Source: Amaranthus tricolor (lineage: Eukaryota; Streptophyta; Magnoliopsida; Caryophyllales; Amaranthaceae). From it: DNA of 64,000 nt. The stretch covers positions 35,432,422 through 35,496,421 of the forward strand of contig NC_080048.1 in NCBI RefSeq assembly GCF_026212465.1, given 5' to 3'. The position numbers and the translations under genes are program-made. This document shows, piece by piece, positions 9,501 through 20,087 of the stretch. Within the stretch, counting starts at the first letter, position 1. Every line of letters begins with the position of its first letter. The notes under the pieces are model-generated. The model did no database searches, was not told the DNA's origin, and saw only the letters and a list, made by a program, of their open reading frames with translations.

Positions 9501-11626
9501 CCGCTTATGGTAAAAGCCTCGATCCTTCCTGAGTTATTTGTGTCAAAATCTCTGAATAATGCTTGATTTAAACTTTGCAACTACAAGGATCTTTAGATTA
9601 GCAGGCTTTTCCTTTCTTTCTAGGGCCCGGGCAAAAGATTATTTATGGGCCCCTAAACTATTGTATATATACATAGAAAAATTTGAACCTTAGCACCAAT
9701 TGAAAACTAAAATTTTTGAGGGGCCCTGGGCGCAGGCACGGCTTGCACTTACTTAGGACCGGCCATCAAACTCACCATCTATAGGAGTTAGGAACGATTT
9801 TTCATCCCTCTCGCCTGTAGGGATTTTCCAGCCTACTTCCGAATAAAAAAAAGGAAAAAAAGAAGAAAACAACAGCATCACTGCATCTTGAACTTCTTAC
9901 CTCATCACAAACACAATCAAAGCATATTGTCAAATTCTAGTTCCATCACTTTTCGGAGAAGCAATAGCGTTTCCCTGTGTTGAATCATCATCATCATACC
10001 CGGTAATCTCATTCATAGAAAACTATAAAATCAGGGTTTGGGGAGGGAAGAAAGACGGCAACTCATACCCATAAAGGAGAACACAACCAAAGTGTAACAC
10101 CCCAGAATTTCCGACTCCTAACGAAACCAAAACCGTAAAGGACGGGAGGAAATTTGGGTGTTACACAAAGACTCCCTCGACTCAAGAAAAAAAAAAGAAG
10201 TTCTTGTAATGAATGACTGAGTGACGTTGTAGCAACATCTTTTCCTTGTGTTGAGTAGGTATAATAATTTTCCTATGTTCAATCAATCTTAGGAAAGTAC
10301 ACCCCACAGTACGAATGGCTCGAGAAGGAGCTACCGAAGATTGACAGGAAGGAGACGCCTTGGCTGATAGTTTTGGTGCACTCCCCATGGTACAATAGCT
10401 ACAATTACCATTACATGGAAGGAGAGACAATGAGAGTCATGTATGAGCCTTGGTTTGTCAAATACAAAGTTGATTTGGTGTTTGCCGGTCATGTTCATGC
10501 ATATGAGAGATCTGTAAGTCCTGCTCTTATATGAGGCTTCTTTTAGTTCTCTTGAAAAACCCTTATCTAAACTTAGTTACTAGCCCAATTCAAACTTGCA
10601 AGAGTTTAGTGTCTAGAAAATCTATTTATTTATGATGAAAATTGAAATCAAATCCAAGTGGTAAAGATTTAGGGTATATGGCAAATAGTTGTTGGCTTGA
10701 GTTGTCGATTAGTTTGAACAACTGTATACAGTGGTTAATTTGTTATCTGTAAAGCCAACTGTTTAAACCATCTTGTTATAGATATGTTTGCTAAAAATTA
10801 GAGGTGTTCCTTCGGGTCATCAGGTAGATTTTGGGTTAAGTGTTTCGGGTCGGTTTGAAATAGGGTTTTGTGTCCATATTGTTTTTTACATAAATGTAAA
10901 TTATTTTTGAAATCGAGTTGAATCAGATTCGGATACAAGGTCGGGTAAATTTGGGATCATCAAGTCTATTTTGAACATCTATATTAAAAATTAATTGTTG
11001 GTTGTTGGGAGATTATAAGAGAAAAATGAGTTAAACACCAAAAGCTATTCACAATAACTTTGGTTTTGACTTAAAAGTCAACTTTTTCAGCTAACTTAAA
11101 TGTCATTTATCAAACACTTTTTGGTTGTTGAGTAGCCAAAAATCAACAAAAAAGTCATTTTCCGAACATCCCACAGTTTTCGAGAACTTTTCTCACTTTT
11201 TGATCGTACAATGTAATGCAGAAACGCGTATCAAATGTTGCGTATAACATCGTCAACGGAGAATGCAGACCGATTGAAGATCAATCCGCCCCAGTTTACA
11301 TAACAATTGGAGATGGAGGAAATGTAGAAGGATTAGCAACCAAGTAAGGAAATTCACCTAGTAATAATCTGTTTTTTTCCTTCTTACTGGAAATAAGACC
11401 CTGATCATTCATACACAAAATGTGCAGTATGACAGAACCACAGCCAAGTTACTCAGCTTTTCGAGAAGCGAGTTTTGGACATGCCGTTCTTGATATTAAG
11501 AATCGAACACATGCTTACTATAGTTGGCACCGCAATCATGACGGTTTTGCGGTGAAAGCAGATTCAATGTGGTTTTTCAACAGATTTTGGCATCCTATTT
11601 CTGAATCTACTGATGCTGTTCTTTGA
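6563..11626 (+). CDS. Secreted purple acid phosphatase (PAP10/PAP12-like), 8 exons, 470 aa
   Basis: Plant purple acid phosphatases hydrolyse phosphate monoesters at an Fe-Zn/Mn centre, usually in the cell wall or vacuole. Exons: 6563-6751, 7162-7362, 7939-8050, 8503-8732, 9371-9509, 10293-10513, 11222-11343, 11428-11626. All junctions are GT-AG and phases close to 471 codons. Residues 1-27 are a hydrophobic signal peptide. All five metal-ligand blocks are present: GDLG (D169), GDLSY (D198, Y201), GNHE (N235), VLVH (H320) and GHVH (H357, H359). The N-terminal fibronectin-like domain has QQVHITQGD and YTSGYIHHC; the C-terminus ends FNRFWHP plus 11 residues. Full length for the high-molecular-weight plant class; closest by memory to Arabidopsis PAP10/PAP12. 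Introns 4, 5 and 6 carry a TRIM array, a 73-bp LTR-like insertion and MITEs. The gene looks intact. Confidence 0.94.
7669..7860. repeat. hAT-like MITE ('TTTGGTAAAT' family) in phosphatase intron 2
   Basis: Starts near GCTTATTTGGTAAAATTAG and ends near GCAATTTACCAAATCG, forming an imperfect inverted repeat rich in AGCTTTTT and GACTTTT. Similar AAAAGTCA/AGCCAAAAA/ATTTACCAAA text occurs at 10985-11175, 30945-31185 and 63655-63868. Borders approximate. Confidence 0.5.
8845..9345 (-). mobile_element. TRIM retrotransposon tandem array (three LTRs, two internal regions) in phosphatase intron 4
   Basis: A ~214-bp unit repeats about 2.3 times. Read on the minus strand each unit is a short LTR (TGTGAGGAGG ... 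CCTGGACA; middle copy 9060-9142, 83 bp) followed at once by TGGTATCAGAG, the primer-binding site complementary to initiator tRNA-Met (plus-strand 9049-9059; the other copy, 9264-9274, has one mismatch), then ~131 bp of internal DNA with a purine run before the next LTR. Partial outer LTRs lie at about 8845-8928 and 9275-9343. TRIMs are non-coding LTR elements; this copy is an LTR-internal-LTR-internal-LTR concatemer. The outer ends are eroded and no target duplication was found. Confidence 0.75.
9765..9852 (+). mobile_element. SINE 3' fragment in phosphatase intron 5
   Basis: CGCCTGTAGGGATTTTCC then AGCCTACTTCCGAATA followed by an A-run matches the 3' end of the SINE at 38425-38574 and the fragment at 58695-58783. 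The tRNA-derived head is missing or unrecognisable. Confidence 0.5.
10093..10165. mobile_element. 73-bp miniature LTR-like insertion with CAAAG target duplication
   Basis: Begins TGTAACACCCCAGAATTTCC and ends GGAAATTTGGGTGTTACA, so the ends are inverted repeats of the TGTAACACCC type found at the borders of large plant LTRs. It is flanked by identical 5-bp CAAAG (10088-10092 and 10166-10170), the size LTR integrases make. Only ~35 bp lie between the inverted ends. It is either an extremely shrunken solo LTR or a micro-foldback mobilised by an LTR integrase. Confidence 0.65.
10798..10980. repeat. hAT-like MITE (GGGTGTTC/GGGTC family) in phosphatase intron 6
   Basis: Starts AGAGGTGTTCCTTCGGGTC and ends near ATTTTGAACATCT, with GGGTCGG/CGGGTAAATTTGGG inside. 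The terminal AGAGGTGTTC matches the end of the larger hAT-like element at 53783. Borders approximate. Confidence 0.45.
10985..11175. repeat. hAT-like MITE copy ('TTTGGTAAAT' family) in phosphatase intron 6
   Basis: Shares GACTTAAAAGTCAACTTTTT, AGCCAAAAATCAACAAAAAA and TTATCAAACA text with the copies at 7669, 30945 and 63655. Degenerate; borders approximate. Confidence 0.4.
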
Positions 11627-13367
11627 TACTGATTGTTGTAGTTCTTCAGCATTTGCTTCATTTTAGCTTTATATTTGTGTGCTTCAAGGTTTGCTAGAGA
11701 TAGCTCATAAGGTGTAACATATGTGTAACGTTTTATCAATAAGGTATGGTCTGTCGTCTTCCATCCCTTCCTGACTCTAGACTCTGATCGTAACCTCTTT
11801 GATACCGGGTATGATGATGATGAATAAGCATTACTTCGTAATTAAAGTCTTTTATATTGCTTTTGATTTTAAGTTAAAGAGTCTTTCCTCTTGTTATTTC
11901 TAAATGATCAAGTAAGTTCTTTGATAAAAATTGCTCATAAGGTGTATCATCTATGATCTATATAATGTTTGATCAATTAGGTATGGTTCTGATATCTTTA
12001 ATCCCTCCCCTGATCCTAGACCCTATTTATAGCTTTTTTGGTACTGGGTATGATGATAATGAATAAGTATTACTTCGGACTTAAAGTCTTCTAAACTGCT
12101 TTTAATTCTAAATTAATGAGTCTTTCCTCTTGTTTGTAAATGATCAAGTTCTTTGGTGATTAGTGAAAGTAGGATTTGGTTAATTACAAAGATTGGCCAT
12201 ATTTATTAGATGATAAAAGACAATTTTGAATTAATTTCTAGGGAAGATTAATGTTTGATAGGACAAATCAAGATGATTGATTATAAATTTTTAGACTTTA
12301 TGTTGACAATTTGACATCAAACGAGTTGGAAATCTTTTGATTCAAACCTAACACTTCCAAATAGTAGTTAGGGGCCTTAGGGCATCTACTATAAAACTTT
12401 TTTAATATAATTCAATTCATTCCAATCATGCTCAGTTTTGCATATTGCATTTACACAATTTTTTCATTATTCTTGTTTATTAAGTGCTTCTTTTGTTTTG
12501 AAATACTTGTTATATTACGATTATTAATACTATTTATCGTTCAAGCTTATTTCTTATTTTATGGCTAATATGTAAGAAAAAAATATAGTCAAATGAAATC
12601 CTATTTAAGTCATCTAACCGCATACTTTCATAATAAATTTTTTATAATTTTAAATTTACATAATTTAATATATAAATGATCAAAATAATAAATTAAATTA
12701 CATAAAAAAAATAGAATGTAATAACAGTGGAACAAGGATGTAAAAAGGAACTTGACTTAATAATTTCAATGTTAAATAATAAGTAATCAAGTTCCAAATA
12801 GGTTGACATCGTACAAAATATGAGTGAGCTAGGTTGAAACTGAACATATCAAAGTCTAACCTCAAGACGAAAAACCCCATCACAATTTTATAGGATTTGT
12901 TTAGAGAGGTGCAAGAGTCCAAAATCCTATTAAAATAGCTAATTTAAGGTGTTTGTGTCGGGTTAAATTAAAAATAATAAGCCGGGGTTTAATTTTTATA
13001 GATATAGTTCGGAACCATAATTAAATTTTAGATCAATTTTGACCAAATTTAGATCGAAGCTCCACAAATCATTATGGATCTAACTCTTCTTACATAACAT
13101 AGAAACAAATTTAGGTAAATTTAAGAAAACGATGAGACCAAAGAATTAAGTCTTCTTTTCAAAGGTGGAAGAGTTGGGAGGGTTTCAAAAAAGAGATGCC
13201 AATAGCTATGATTATACTAGCTTTTGTATGTTTCACAAGAAAAAAAGCAGAATACAAAACATAGATCACAACTAATAACACTTGAAAACGTACTGTTATA
13301 CCCTAATAGAAATAGCAATAAAATGATCCAACATGATTTCCGTCCATACAAAAGTCTCTCTATGAAC
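11627..13367. other. Convergent intergenic region with a 230-bp direct duplication; eS10 3' UTR at the right
   Basis: Contains the phosphatase 3' UTR and the duplication listed next, then an AT-rich stretch to about 13200 including Stowaway-like debris near 12490-12690 (AATACTTGTTATATTACGA). The last ~170 bp are the expected 3' UTR of the minus-strand ribosomal protein gene. Confidence 0.5.
11703..12165 (+). repeat. 230-bp tandem direct duplication of the phosphatase 3' flank
   Basis: GCTCATAAGGTGTA occurs at 11703 and 11933, and colinear matches continue through ATGATGATGAATAAGCAT / ATGATAATGAATAAGTAT and AGTCTTTCCTCTTGTT to AAATGATCAAGT. The copies differ by many substitutions, so the duplication is old. 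It probably doubles part of the 3' UTR or polyadenylation region. Confidence 0.7.
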
Positions 13368-15740
13368 CTAGGCAAAAGAACCTGAAGCACCAGGGGCATC
13401 TGGCGCACCACCACCAAATCCTCCAGCACCACGACCAAATCCAGGCCTCCTGCCACCCTGCAAATCCGGAAATAGAAGTATCAATATAAACACGTAAGAG
13501 AAATGAAAGGATTAATGTGAGTAAGTAGCACATGATTCTCTAAACTCCTTGCGAATAGCAAATAAGTAAATTATGGCCGATTTTAGGCTATTTCGGACCA
13601 AATTTGAGCGAATTTCGAAACCAAAGAGAGAATATGTGGTAAATTATGTTGCAATGATGTGGGCTCGAAGTAGACTGCAATTAGATAAATGAAGAGTTTT
13701 TAATGGACTTTAAACAAACACAACATAATTATGACAATTAACGAGAATATCCGAGAAATCAAGGAACACAAGGGGCATTTCAAAAGAGGGCGCCTTTAGG
13801 GAGTTCAGAAATATTTCTAGACAATTATGTTTTTATCATTGTGGTACACTTGGAGTTCTCAATGACCATTTTGTTCTTAAACAACATAATCCATCAGTGA
13901 GCTACAAGAAATATACAGCTTTTGATCCATCATAAAAGTCCAATGTTCCACTATATGAACTTCTTTATGTTGGGTTTGGAAACCATAATTTCATTTGGAA
14001 ATCTAAAAAGAATTGGTGCAAATTGACAACTTTTCACTTGCGGATATACGTGAAACCAACAATACGTGAAACCACTCAGGTAGCTACAAGGTATATATCA
14101 ATCAATAGCAAGGGTCAAGCTTAGGACAATAATACACTAAGTATAGAAAGTTAATCACAGATATCTGTACCATACAAGAAAAGTTCATGAAAAACATGCA
14201 GTGGTAACCTACACATTTTAAATAATAAGGCACCAATGCTTGTAATCGATTTACTCACCCCAAATGAAGGCTGATAATCTGCAGGAGCTCCACCCTTCTC
14301 ACCACCAAATTCACCTGGTGGTCCACGAGGACCTGCACGGTACCCTTCACGATCACCAAACCTTGGGCGATCGCCATCAAATCTAGGTGGGCCACTGTAA
14401 ACCAAAGATTCATATCATTCAACAAGATAATAATTGCACATACATTACCCAAAAAAGAAAATCGGCTGGGAAAGCAAAATACAAAACAAATTTGAATGGA
14501 ATTCATTCTTAATATACCGTGGGCGGTCACCAGGAGGACCCATGGGACGACCACCAGGCTTCATTTGTTTCTTCAAGGTAGCAGGGACAATCTCTGATGG
14601 GAGGTTAAGATATGTCCTCAAGAACTCAATACCATCATTAGTCAAGTACCAGTAATAGTGCATCCAAGCAAAAGTCTCCCGGACATACTCTTTTGATTTA
14701 AAGCTCTGCATAAGCTTAATTACTTGTAGATTGGGGGCATCGATGTCTGGGTGCTTAGCAAGGTTGTAGTCTTTCTTAGCATAGCAAACACCCTCTGCAA
14801 TAGATCAAGCTACAGAACTTGTATAAAAATGTAAAGCAAGGGAAGAAACAAATACTAATTTGAAAACTTTCCACAGTTTTGGACTGAAGTGAGGGTCTCA
14901 CAAGTGTACACTCATTATGGAGGTTGAATACAAATCAAACAGTCGCCTTATATCAATCCACTTAGGGAAATTACATCTAACACTGGTGTAAGACAATTTA
15001 TTTCCACTTTCTCCTCCATGTACTTTCTCTAGTTTTTAATAGTTTTTATATGACTACATTCTTATAATCAAAAATTATAATAGGTGGACATTACGAAAAT
15101 ATGCATAGGGACATCTGACCAGACTTTGCTTTATACAAAGAACAAAGATGTAAGGCAATATTGCTTCTGCTTGATAAACATGGCTAATAAGCAAGTGCAG
15201 CAACTATTAAAAGTAGCAGGTAGTATAAAACTTCAAAAGCTGATTTCGAATTAAATTAGAGTATATCTTCTATGTTCGGTCAATTATTATTGCAAATATG
15301 AAAAATGATGTCTAATCAAACGAAATGGTAATCAATTATTATTGATGTCGAACAAAAAATTAACAAAAAATCAAATAAATTGATACAAACATATTTTTCT
15401 ACCGTAATCTCTCATCAACAGATGCACAATAGAAGAAATAAAAGTTTAACAACAACAAAATTCTCGAAAAACTGCCAAAGAAAAAACAAGATACACGCCT
15501 CAAACAACAGAACTAGATCACAAAAGGACAACAAAAACACGAATGAACAATAACCAAATGAAACGATTTGATAGTGCAATAGAGAAAAAAAAAAAAAAAA
15601 GGACCTTGGAAAAGGTACTTGCAAATCTCCTTGCGATTCTTCTCTGGTATAATCTGAAAAAATCAAAGCAGAGTGATAGAATTTAGGGATAAGAGAAGCA
15701 ATGGTGGAGGAAATGAGAGAGAAAACGAGAGACTAACCAT
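13368..15740 (-). CDS. RPS10: 40S ribosomal protein eS10, 5 exons, 184 aa
   Basis: Cytosolic small-subunit protein of the 40S head. Exons on the minus strand: 15740-15738 (ATG only), 15653-15605, 14794-14518, 14394-14259, 13457-13368; all junctions are GT-AG and total 185 codons. The protein starts [19 protein letters not shown], continues [34 protein letters not shown] and [15 protein letters not shown] (winged-helix core, residues ~1-100, nearly invariant in plants), then a Gly/Arg/Pro-rich tail with [18 protein letters not shown] and a C-terminal [11 protein letters not shown] stretch ending SGSFA. The start codon is isolated in its own coding exon and followed directly by the donor GTTAGT. 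A telo-box and a site II motif lie upstream, as in many plant ribosomal protein promoters. Confidence 0.95.
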
Positions 15741-15828
15741 GGCTGCGCTTGAGAGTTTGGAAGACGATACAGGGGCGTGAAAATACACAAGCAGCTACAG
15801 ACGACGGTAGGAAAAAAGAAAGAATCCC

Positions 15829-15893
15829 AAAACCCTAATCTGGAAGCTATTATAATGGATAAAATCAGGGCTCTTTTACATTTGGACTGGGCC
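15829..15893 (-). promoter_or_regulatory. Telo-box and site II element upstream of the eS10 gene
   Basis: AAAACCCTAA at about 15829-15838 is a telo-box and TGGGCC at 15888-15893 is a site II (TGGGCY) motif. They lie ~95 and ~150 bp upstream of the start codon. The pair is a known signature of promoters of translation-machinery genes active in dividing plant cells. Confidence 0.65.
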
Positions 15894-15984
15894 TTGCTCT
15901 ACTATGTGTTTTAGGTCTTTTAAATCATAATGTTCTCGGAGCGGAAAATTTGAATGAATTAAACAAAAAATTTAAAAAAAAAAA

Positions 15985-16318
15985 AAAAAAAAACAATGTT
16001 TTAAAATATTTTTTAAAGTAAGTATTTTTTATCAGATTTGAGGTTTATATTGTTCATTATTACTAACAGCGAACAAAAAGGGTTGGAAACAAATACTTCG
16101 AAGTTTTTTCACCAGGTCTTTGTGGTAACTGTGAATAGAGGAGACCTGGTCAAACAAGGGCTAGCCTTTGTTCGCTTTTACTAACAGCGAATAAAGAACT
16201 TGACTTTTTTTTTAACCCGCCTTCTTTGTTCGTTGTTAGTAACAACGAACAACGCAAACCTCAGCTCTGAAAAAAAGTGCTTACTTTGAGAAATTTTTTA
16301 AAACATTGCTTATTGTTT
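15985..16318. mobile_element. Foldback element with internal GTTCGC palindromes (copy A)
   Basis: Left arm AATGTTTTAAAATATTTTT, AAAGTAAG, GAGGTTTATATTGTTC is mirrored by the right arm GCGTTGTTC-type text, CTTACTTTGAG and TTTTAAAACATTGCTT read in reverse complement. Inside are palindromic modules such as ATTACTAACAGCGAACA (~16058) and GTTCGTTGTTAGTAACAACG (~16228). The architecture matches the better preserved copy at 34001-34443. No protein is encoded. Confidence 0.65.
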
Positions 16319-16364
16319 GACTTTTTTATATTATTTTGCTTATTTAGTTCAAATTTTCCTCAGA

Positions 16365-17061
16365 GCGACCGTCTCATATTGAGATCAATAGTCCAATCCG
16401 CTTAATTATAATTTTTACATGCGCAATTAGTTTTTAATTAATTTAAGGTCATAATTGATATCTTTAAGGTCAAAATAAATTGCTTTTATAAGTTATTCAT
16501 AATCATTTAATTGATTAATTTATATATAACTAATCACTTTAACGCCTGAATTGATCACTTTAACGTTAAAATTGAAGACTTACAAAAGTTATCCATTTAA
16601 GGTTATAAACTTTTAAGTAGAAATTGATCACTTCAATGTCAAAATTGATCACCTTCAAGTAAACATTGGAATTTGTTCTTGATTTCTTTTTACAGTTTAA
16701 TTAATCATTTAGTTGATCACTTTGTATACAATTGATCACTTTAATGTTTGAATTGATAACTTTAATGTCAAAATTAAAGACTTTTAAATAATTGATCCAT
16801 TTAAGGTTATAAACATGTAAATAGAAATTGATCACTTTAATGTTAAATTGATCACTTTTAGGTCAATATTGAAATTGTTTAATTAATTGATCTATTTAAG
16901 ATTTACTTTACGTTGAAATTGATCAATTTAGTGTCAAAATTGAACATTTAAGGTTAAAAATGAATTTTTATTTAAAATTTTGGGTTTTAAGCCATTTTTA
17001 CTTTTAAATTTTTGGCTTTTGGGTCGTCCCATTGTACAGTCTCGTATTGAGACAGTCTTCC
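16365..17061. mobile_element. MITE-like element with GTCTCA inverted ends and internal ~20-bp repeats
   Basis: Left end GACCGTCTCATATTGAGAT and right end TCTCGTATTGAGACAGTC are inverted repeats. The interior is built of degenerate units AATTGATCACTTTAATGTCA (many copies from 16440 to 16960). Related GAGACGGTCTCA ends flank the short elements at 52976-53045 and 60396-60522. Confidence 0.6.
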
Positions 17062-17744
17062 AAATTTTTGCGAGTATGTTATGCTCAACAACAAGTCTTT
17101 ATATGAACACAAATTCTTAAATGAGATGCACTCATATTACAAATATTCCATTTTCTAATTAACAACCTCAACCACACACATTCAATACTTGCTTCGTTGA
17201 GGACAATCAATTTTGCATAATTTGATGACGTTGAAGTTAGGATTTGTTTTGTTGATCTTCATCACATTCTTATACTCTATTTAATTATATAAGACAATTT
17301 ATCTAAAGAGATGTTCTATTTGAAAGACGTGTCCCTTTAGGACGACCCTACATTTTATTAAAAAAATTTAAAACTTATACGCTCTTAATTTTCTTTTTCG
17401 TCTTCTTCGGAAAACATCTATAGTTGTTATCCTTAGTCAAATCAAAAATGGTTTTTATCTTTATTATCCATCAAACTATTTATGGCTATCTCCTCTAATT
17501 TGAATTTTACCATTAAATTTATAAAGAATTTTTAAGTAATGATTTAATTAGAGTTTTATTGTATTTACTTTTTTTTATTATTTAACCTATAACAATTTGA
17601 ACCTTTGATTTACAATTGTGAGATCGTTTCTTATACAAATTGAATTTCGTTTCTCTATGCATTTTTGATTTGTTGTTCAATTTATTCTGAATTGGTTTTA
17701 TTCACTTATTTCACACGTAAGTATATTTTTTGATTTTTCATTGA
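17062..17744. other. Spacer with transposon-like AGACGTGTCCC text
   Basis: AT-rich. AAAGACGTGTCCCTTTAGG at about 17320-17340 resembles AGACCGTTTCTCTAAGAG at 18557, suggesting the borders of an element containing the minisatellite to the right. No gene seen. Confidence 0.4.
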
Positions 17745-18297
17745 CATACCCCAAATACCTACTTGACATATCCTAAATCCCTATTTGACAAATTAAAAAT
17801 CTCTACATGAAATACCCAAAATACCTACTTGAGATACCCTAAAGGCCTAAACATCTACTTGAGATGCTATAAACACCTTATTTGACTTACTATAAAACAC
17901 CTACTTGACATGCCCTAAAATACACACACCATAAACACCTACTCATAACAACATAAACCCCTACTTGATATACTATTAACCCCTACTTGACATATCTTAA
18001 ACTCTTGACACATTCTAAAACCTAACTTGACATTCCATAAACCCCTATTTAACATACCATAAAAACCTACTTGACATACCCTTAACACCTAATCTACATA
18101 TAATACACTCATACTTTACTTACTATAAACACCAACTAAACATACACCCTAATCACCAAGCAACTTGACATACCAATAGCCTATACTTGACATACTATAA
18201 ACTCTTATTTGACATATATTAAATATCTAATTGACATATCATATACCATAACTCCTACTTGAGATATCTTAAATACCTACGTGACATATCCTAAGTT
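17745..18297. repeat. ~22-bp minisatellite array (TTGACATACC..TAAACACCTAC)
   Basis: More than 20 degenerate units of about 22 bp, for example ACTTGACATACTATTAACC-like and TTGACATACCATAAAAACC-like copies. Related to the arrays at 5020-5765 (opposite orientation), 18640-18840 and 19020-19520. Confidence 0.75.
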
Positions 18298-18639
18298 TTT
18301 TTTAGATGTAAAATTATCAAATTTAAACATTAAATCTTCCAATTCTATAATAAATGCTGGAAAACTGATTAGAGAGCAGTTTGTGCGAGAGAAAAAAGAA
18401 ATTATTTTAAATATGTGCACAAGTTATGGGAAGAAGTATTAAATCTCAATTATTTATTTTTAGAGTGTGTCTAAAACATTTCTAAATGAATACTAATTAG
18501 CCCAGGCCACACAAACCAGAAAATTTTAAATAAGTAAAAGTCAATTTCCTAAAAGACCGTTTCTCTAAGAGGTGTTTCTTAGGCCCTACTCATTAAAGTT
18601 TAATTAAAAAAATGACAGCTAATTTGTGTAAATGCACAT

Positions 18640-18840
18640 TAATTGGTAGTATTTTAGGATATCTCAAGTAGGTATTTATAATACCGTAAGTAGGCATTTT
18701 GGATACCCCAAATAGGAATTTAAAATACTTCAATTAGACATTTAGGATACCTCAAGTGGGAATTTAGGATACTTCAAGTATATATTTAAGAAACGTCAAG
18801 TAGGGTTTTAGAATACCTCTAGTAGGGGAAATATAATTTG
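18640..18840. repeat. Minisatellite array, inverted segment
   Basis: Units such as TCAAGTAGGTATTTATAATA and TCAAGTGGGAATTTAGGATA, the reverse-complement form of the 17745-18297 repeat, about 9 degenerate copies. Confidence 0.65.
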
Positions 18841-18880
18841 TCACTAAAATGCAATTAATTTATACTTATGACCAATAATA

Positions 18881-18949
18881 GTCTATGTAAGAGTTGAACC
18901 TACATCTTCTATGCAATTGCATAGTGCTCTACCAATTGATCTAATAGAC
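18881..18949 (-). tRNA. Degenerate tRNA-like sequence (probable pseudo-tRNA)
   Basis: On the minus strand GTCTATT pairs with CATAGAC (6 of 7), a D-arm/A-box-like ATCAATTGGTAGAGC follows, then a CTATG...CATAG stem with an AT-rich loop, and a T-arm GTAGG-TTCAACT-CTTAC. The total is only ~69 nt, the anticodon loop is not a normal 7-nt loop, and one acceptor pair is mismatched, so a functional tRNA is doubtful. It sits between two minisatellite segments. Confidence 0.35.
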
Positions 18950-19019
18950 TTAGGATGCCAAATAACAAAATTCTATAAAAAAACATGATTAACAATTTGC
19001 AAATGCAGTAGTAAAATAT

Positions 19020-19520
19020 ACGTTGGAACCTTAACCCCTACTTGAGGTATATTAAATCCCTTGAGGTTCCCTAAACACCAACTTGGTATAATCTAAAATC
19101 CAACTTAGCATAGTGGAAACCCCTGCTGGATACCTTGACATACTCTTAATCCCTACACTTATTCATTAGTTGAGGTACCATAAACTCCTATTTGGGGTAC
19201 TCTAAACCCCTAATTGAGACTTCCTAAACCCCTAATTGAGACTTCCTAAACCCCTACTTGAGTTACATTAAACCTCTACATGATATCCCCTAAACACCAA
19301 CTTGTTATACTCTAAATCTCAATTTAACATGGTGTAAAATCCTACTTAACATGCTGCAAAACCTCCTTGATAAGTTGTAAAACCCCAACTTGAGGTATTC
19401 TAAATACCTATTTTATGTATCTTAAATGTCTACTTGAGGTATACTAAATGCCTAATTGACATATTGTGAACTTCTGCTTGACTTATCCTAAATATCGTAC
19501 TTGAGGTATCCAAAAATCCT
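19020..19520. repeat. Minisatellite array, third segment
   Basis: Units such as CCTACTTGAGGTATATTAAA and TAAACCCCTAATTGAGACT, about 20 degenerate copies. Two adjacent units near 19210-19250 (CCCTAATTGAGACTTCCTAA) are identical, showing recent local duplication. Confidence 0.7.
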
Positions 19521-19659
19521 ACCGAGTAAACATGCAGTTACACATTAATTATAACTTTGTATTTTTTATTATTTCTTTTTTAAAATTTGGCTGGCCCAAT
19601 GAGAGATCGTCTTTTACTACAATTTGTGAATAAGTAAATGTTTCTAATAAAAAAATTTA

Positions 19660-19850
19660 ATTCCAAAAATAAGCGTTTCCAACCCGAAGATGAGGTAAAG
19701 GCTTTGTTCGTAATTACTAACAATGTATGTAGAGAAAATGGTCGAACTTATTTGTTCGCTATTGTTAACAGTGAACAAGTTCTAATTATATTTTTTTGTT
19801 AAAATGTGTAAAAGACAAAAAAATATTTTCGGAAAACATATGTATTAAGT
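19660..19850. repeat. Fragment related to the GTTCGC foldback family
   Basis: Contains CCAAAAATAAGCGTTTCC, then CTTTGTTCGTAATTACTAAC and TTTGTTCGCTATTGTTAACA followed by GTGAACAAG, degenerate forms of the palindromic module at 34001-34443. The matching second arm is not clear. Confidence 0.5.
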
Positions 19851-20087
19851 TACCATTATGGTGTAATCTATGGCTTAGAACATTGTTCAAATATTGCATT
19901 TTGGAAAACACTTTAGCATTTTTGTGTGTAAGGAATGCTTATGTATGTAAAGGTAATTCTTGAAAATATTGCTATAAGATGTATTGATTAAGGCTATGAT
20001 TCTTGAATCGAATAAACTTTGTTACACTTTTTCATTACATTGGATTTTCATTACATAAAATTCCATTACATGATCAAATTCTTATAC

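Noticed and set aside
14255..14711. Other minus-strand open frames overlapping eS10 exons
   Set aside because: These extend eS10 exons into introns or read them in the wrong frame; the spliced model explains the region fully.
17745..19520. A CRISPR array
   Set aside because: The repeats are degenerate and directly adjacent with no unique spacers, in a plant nuclear context.
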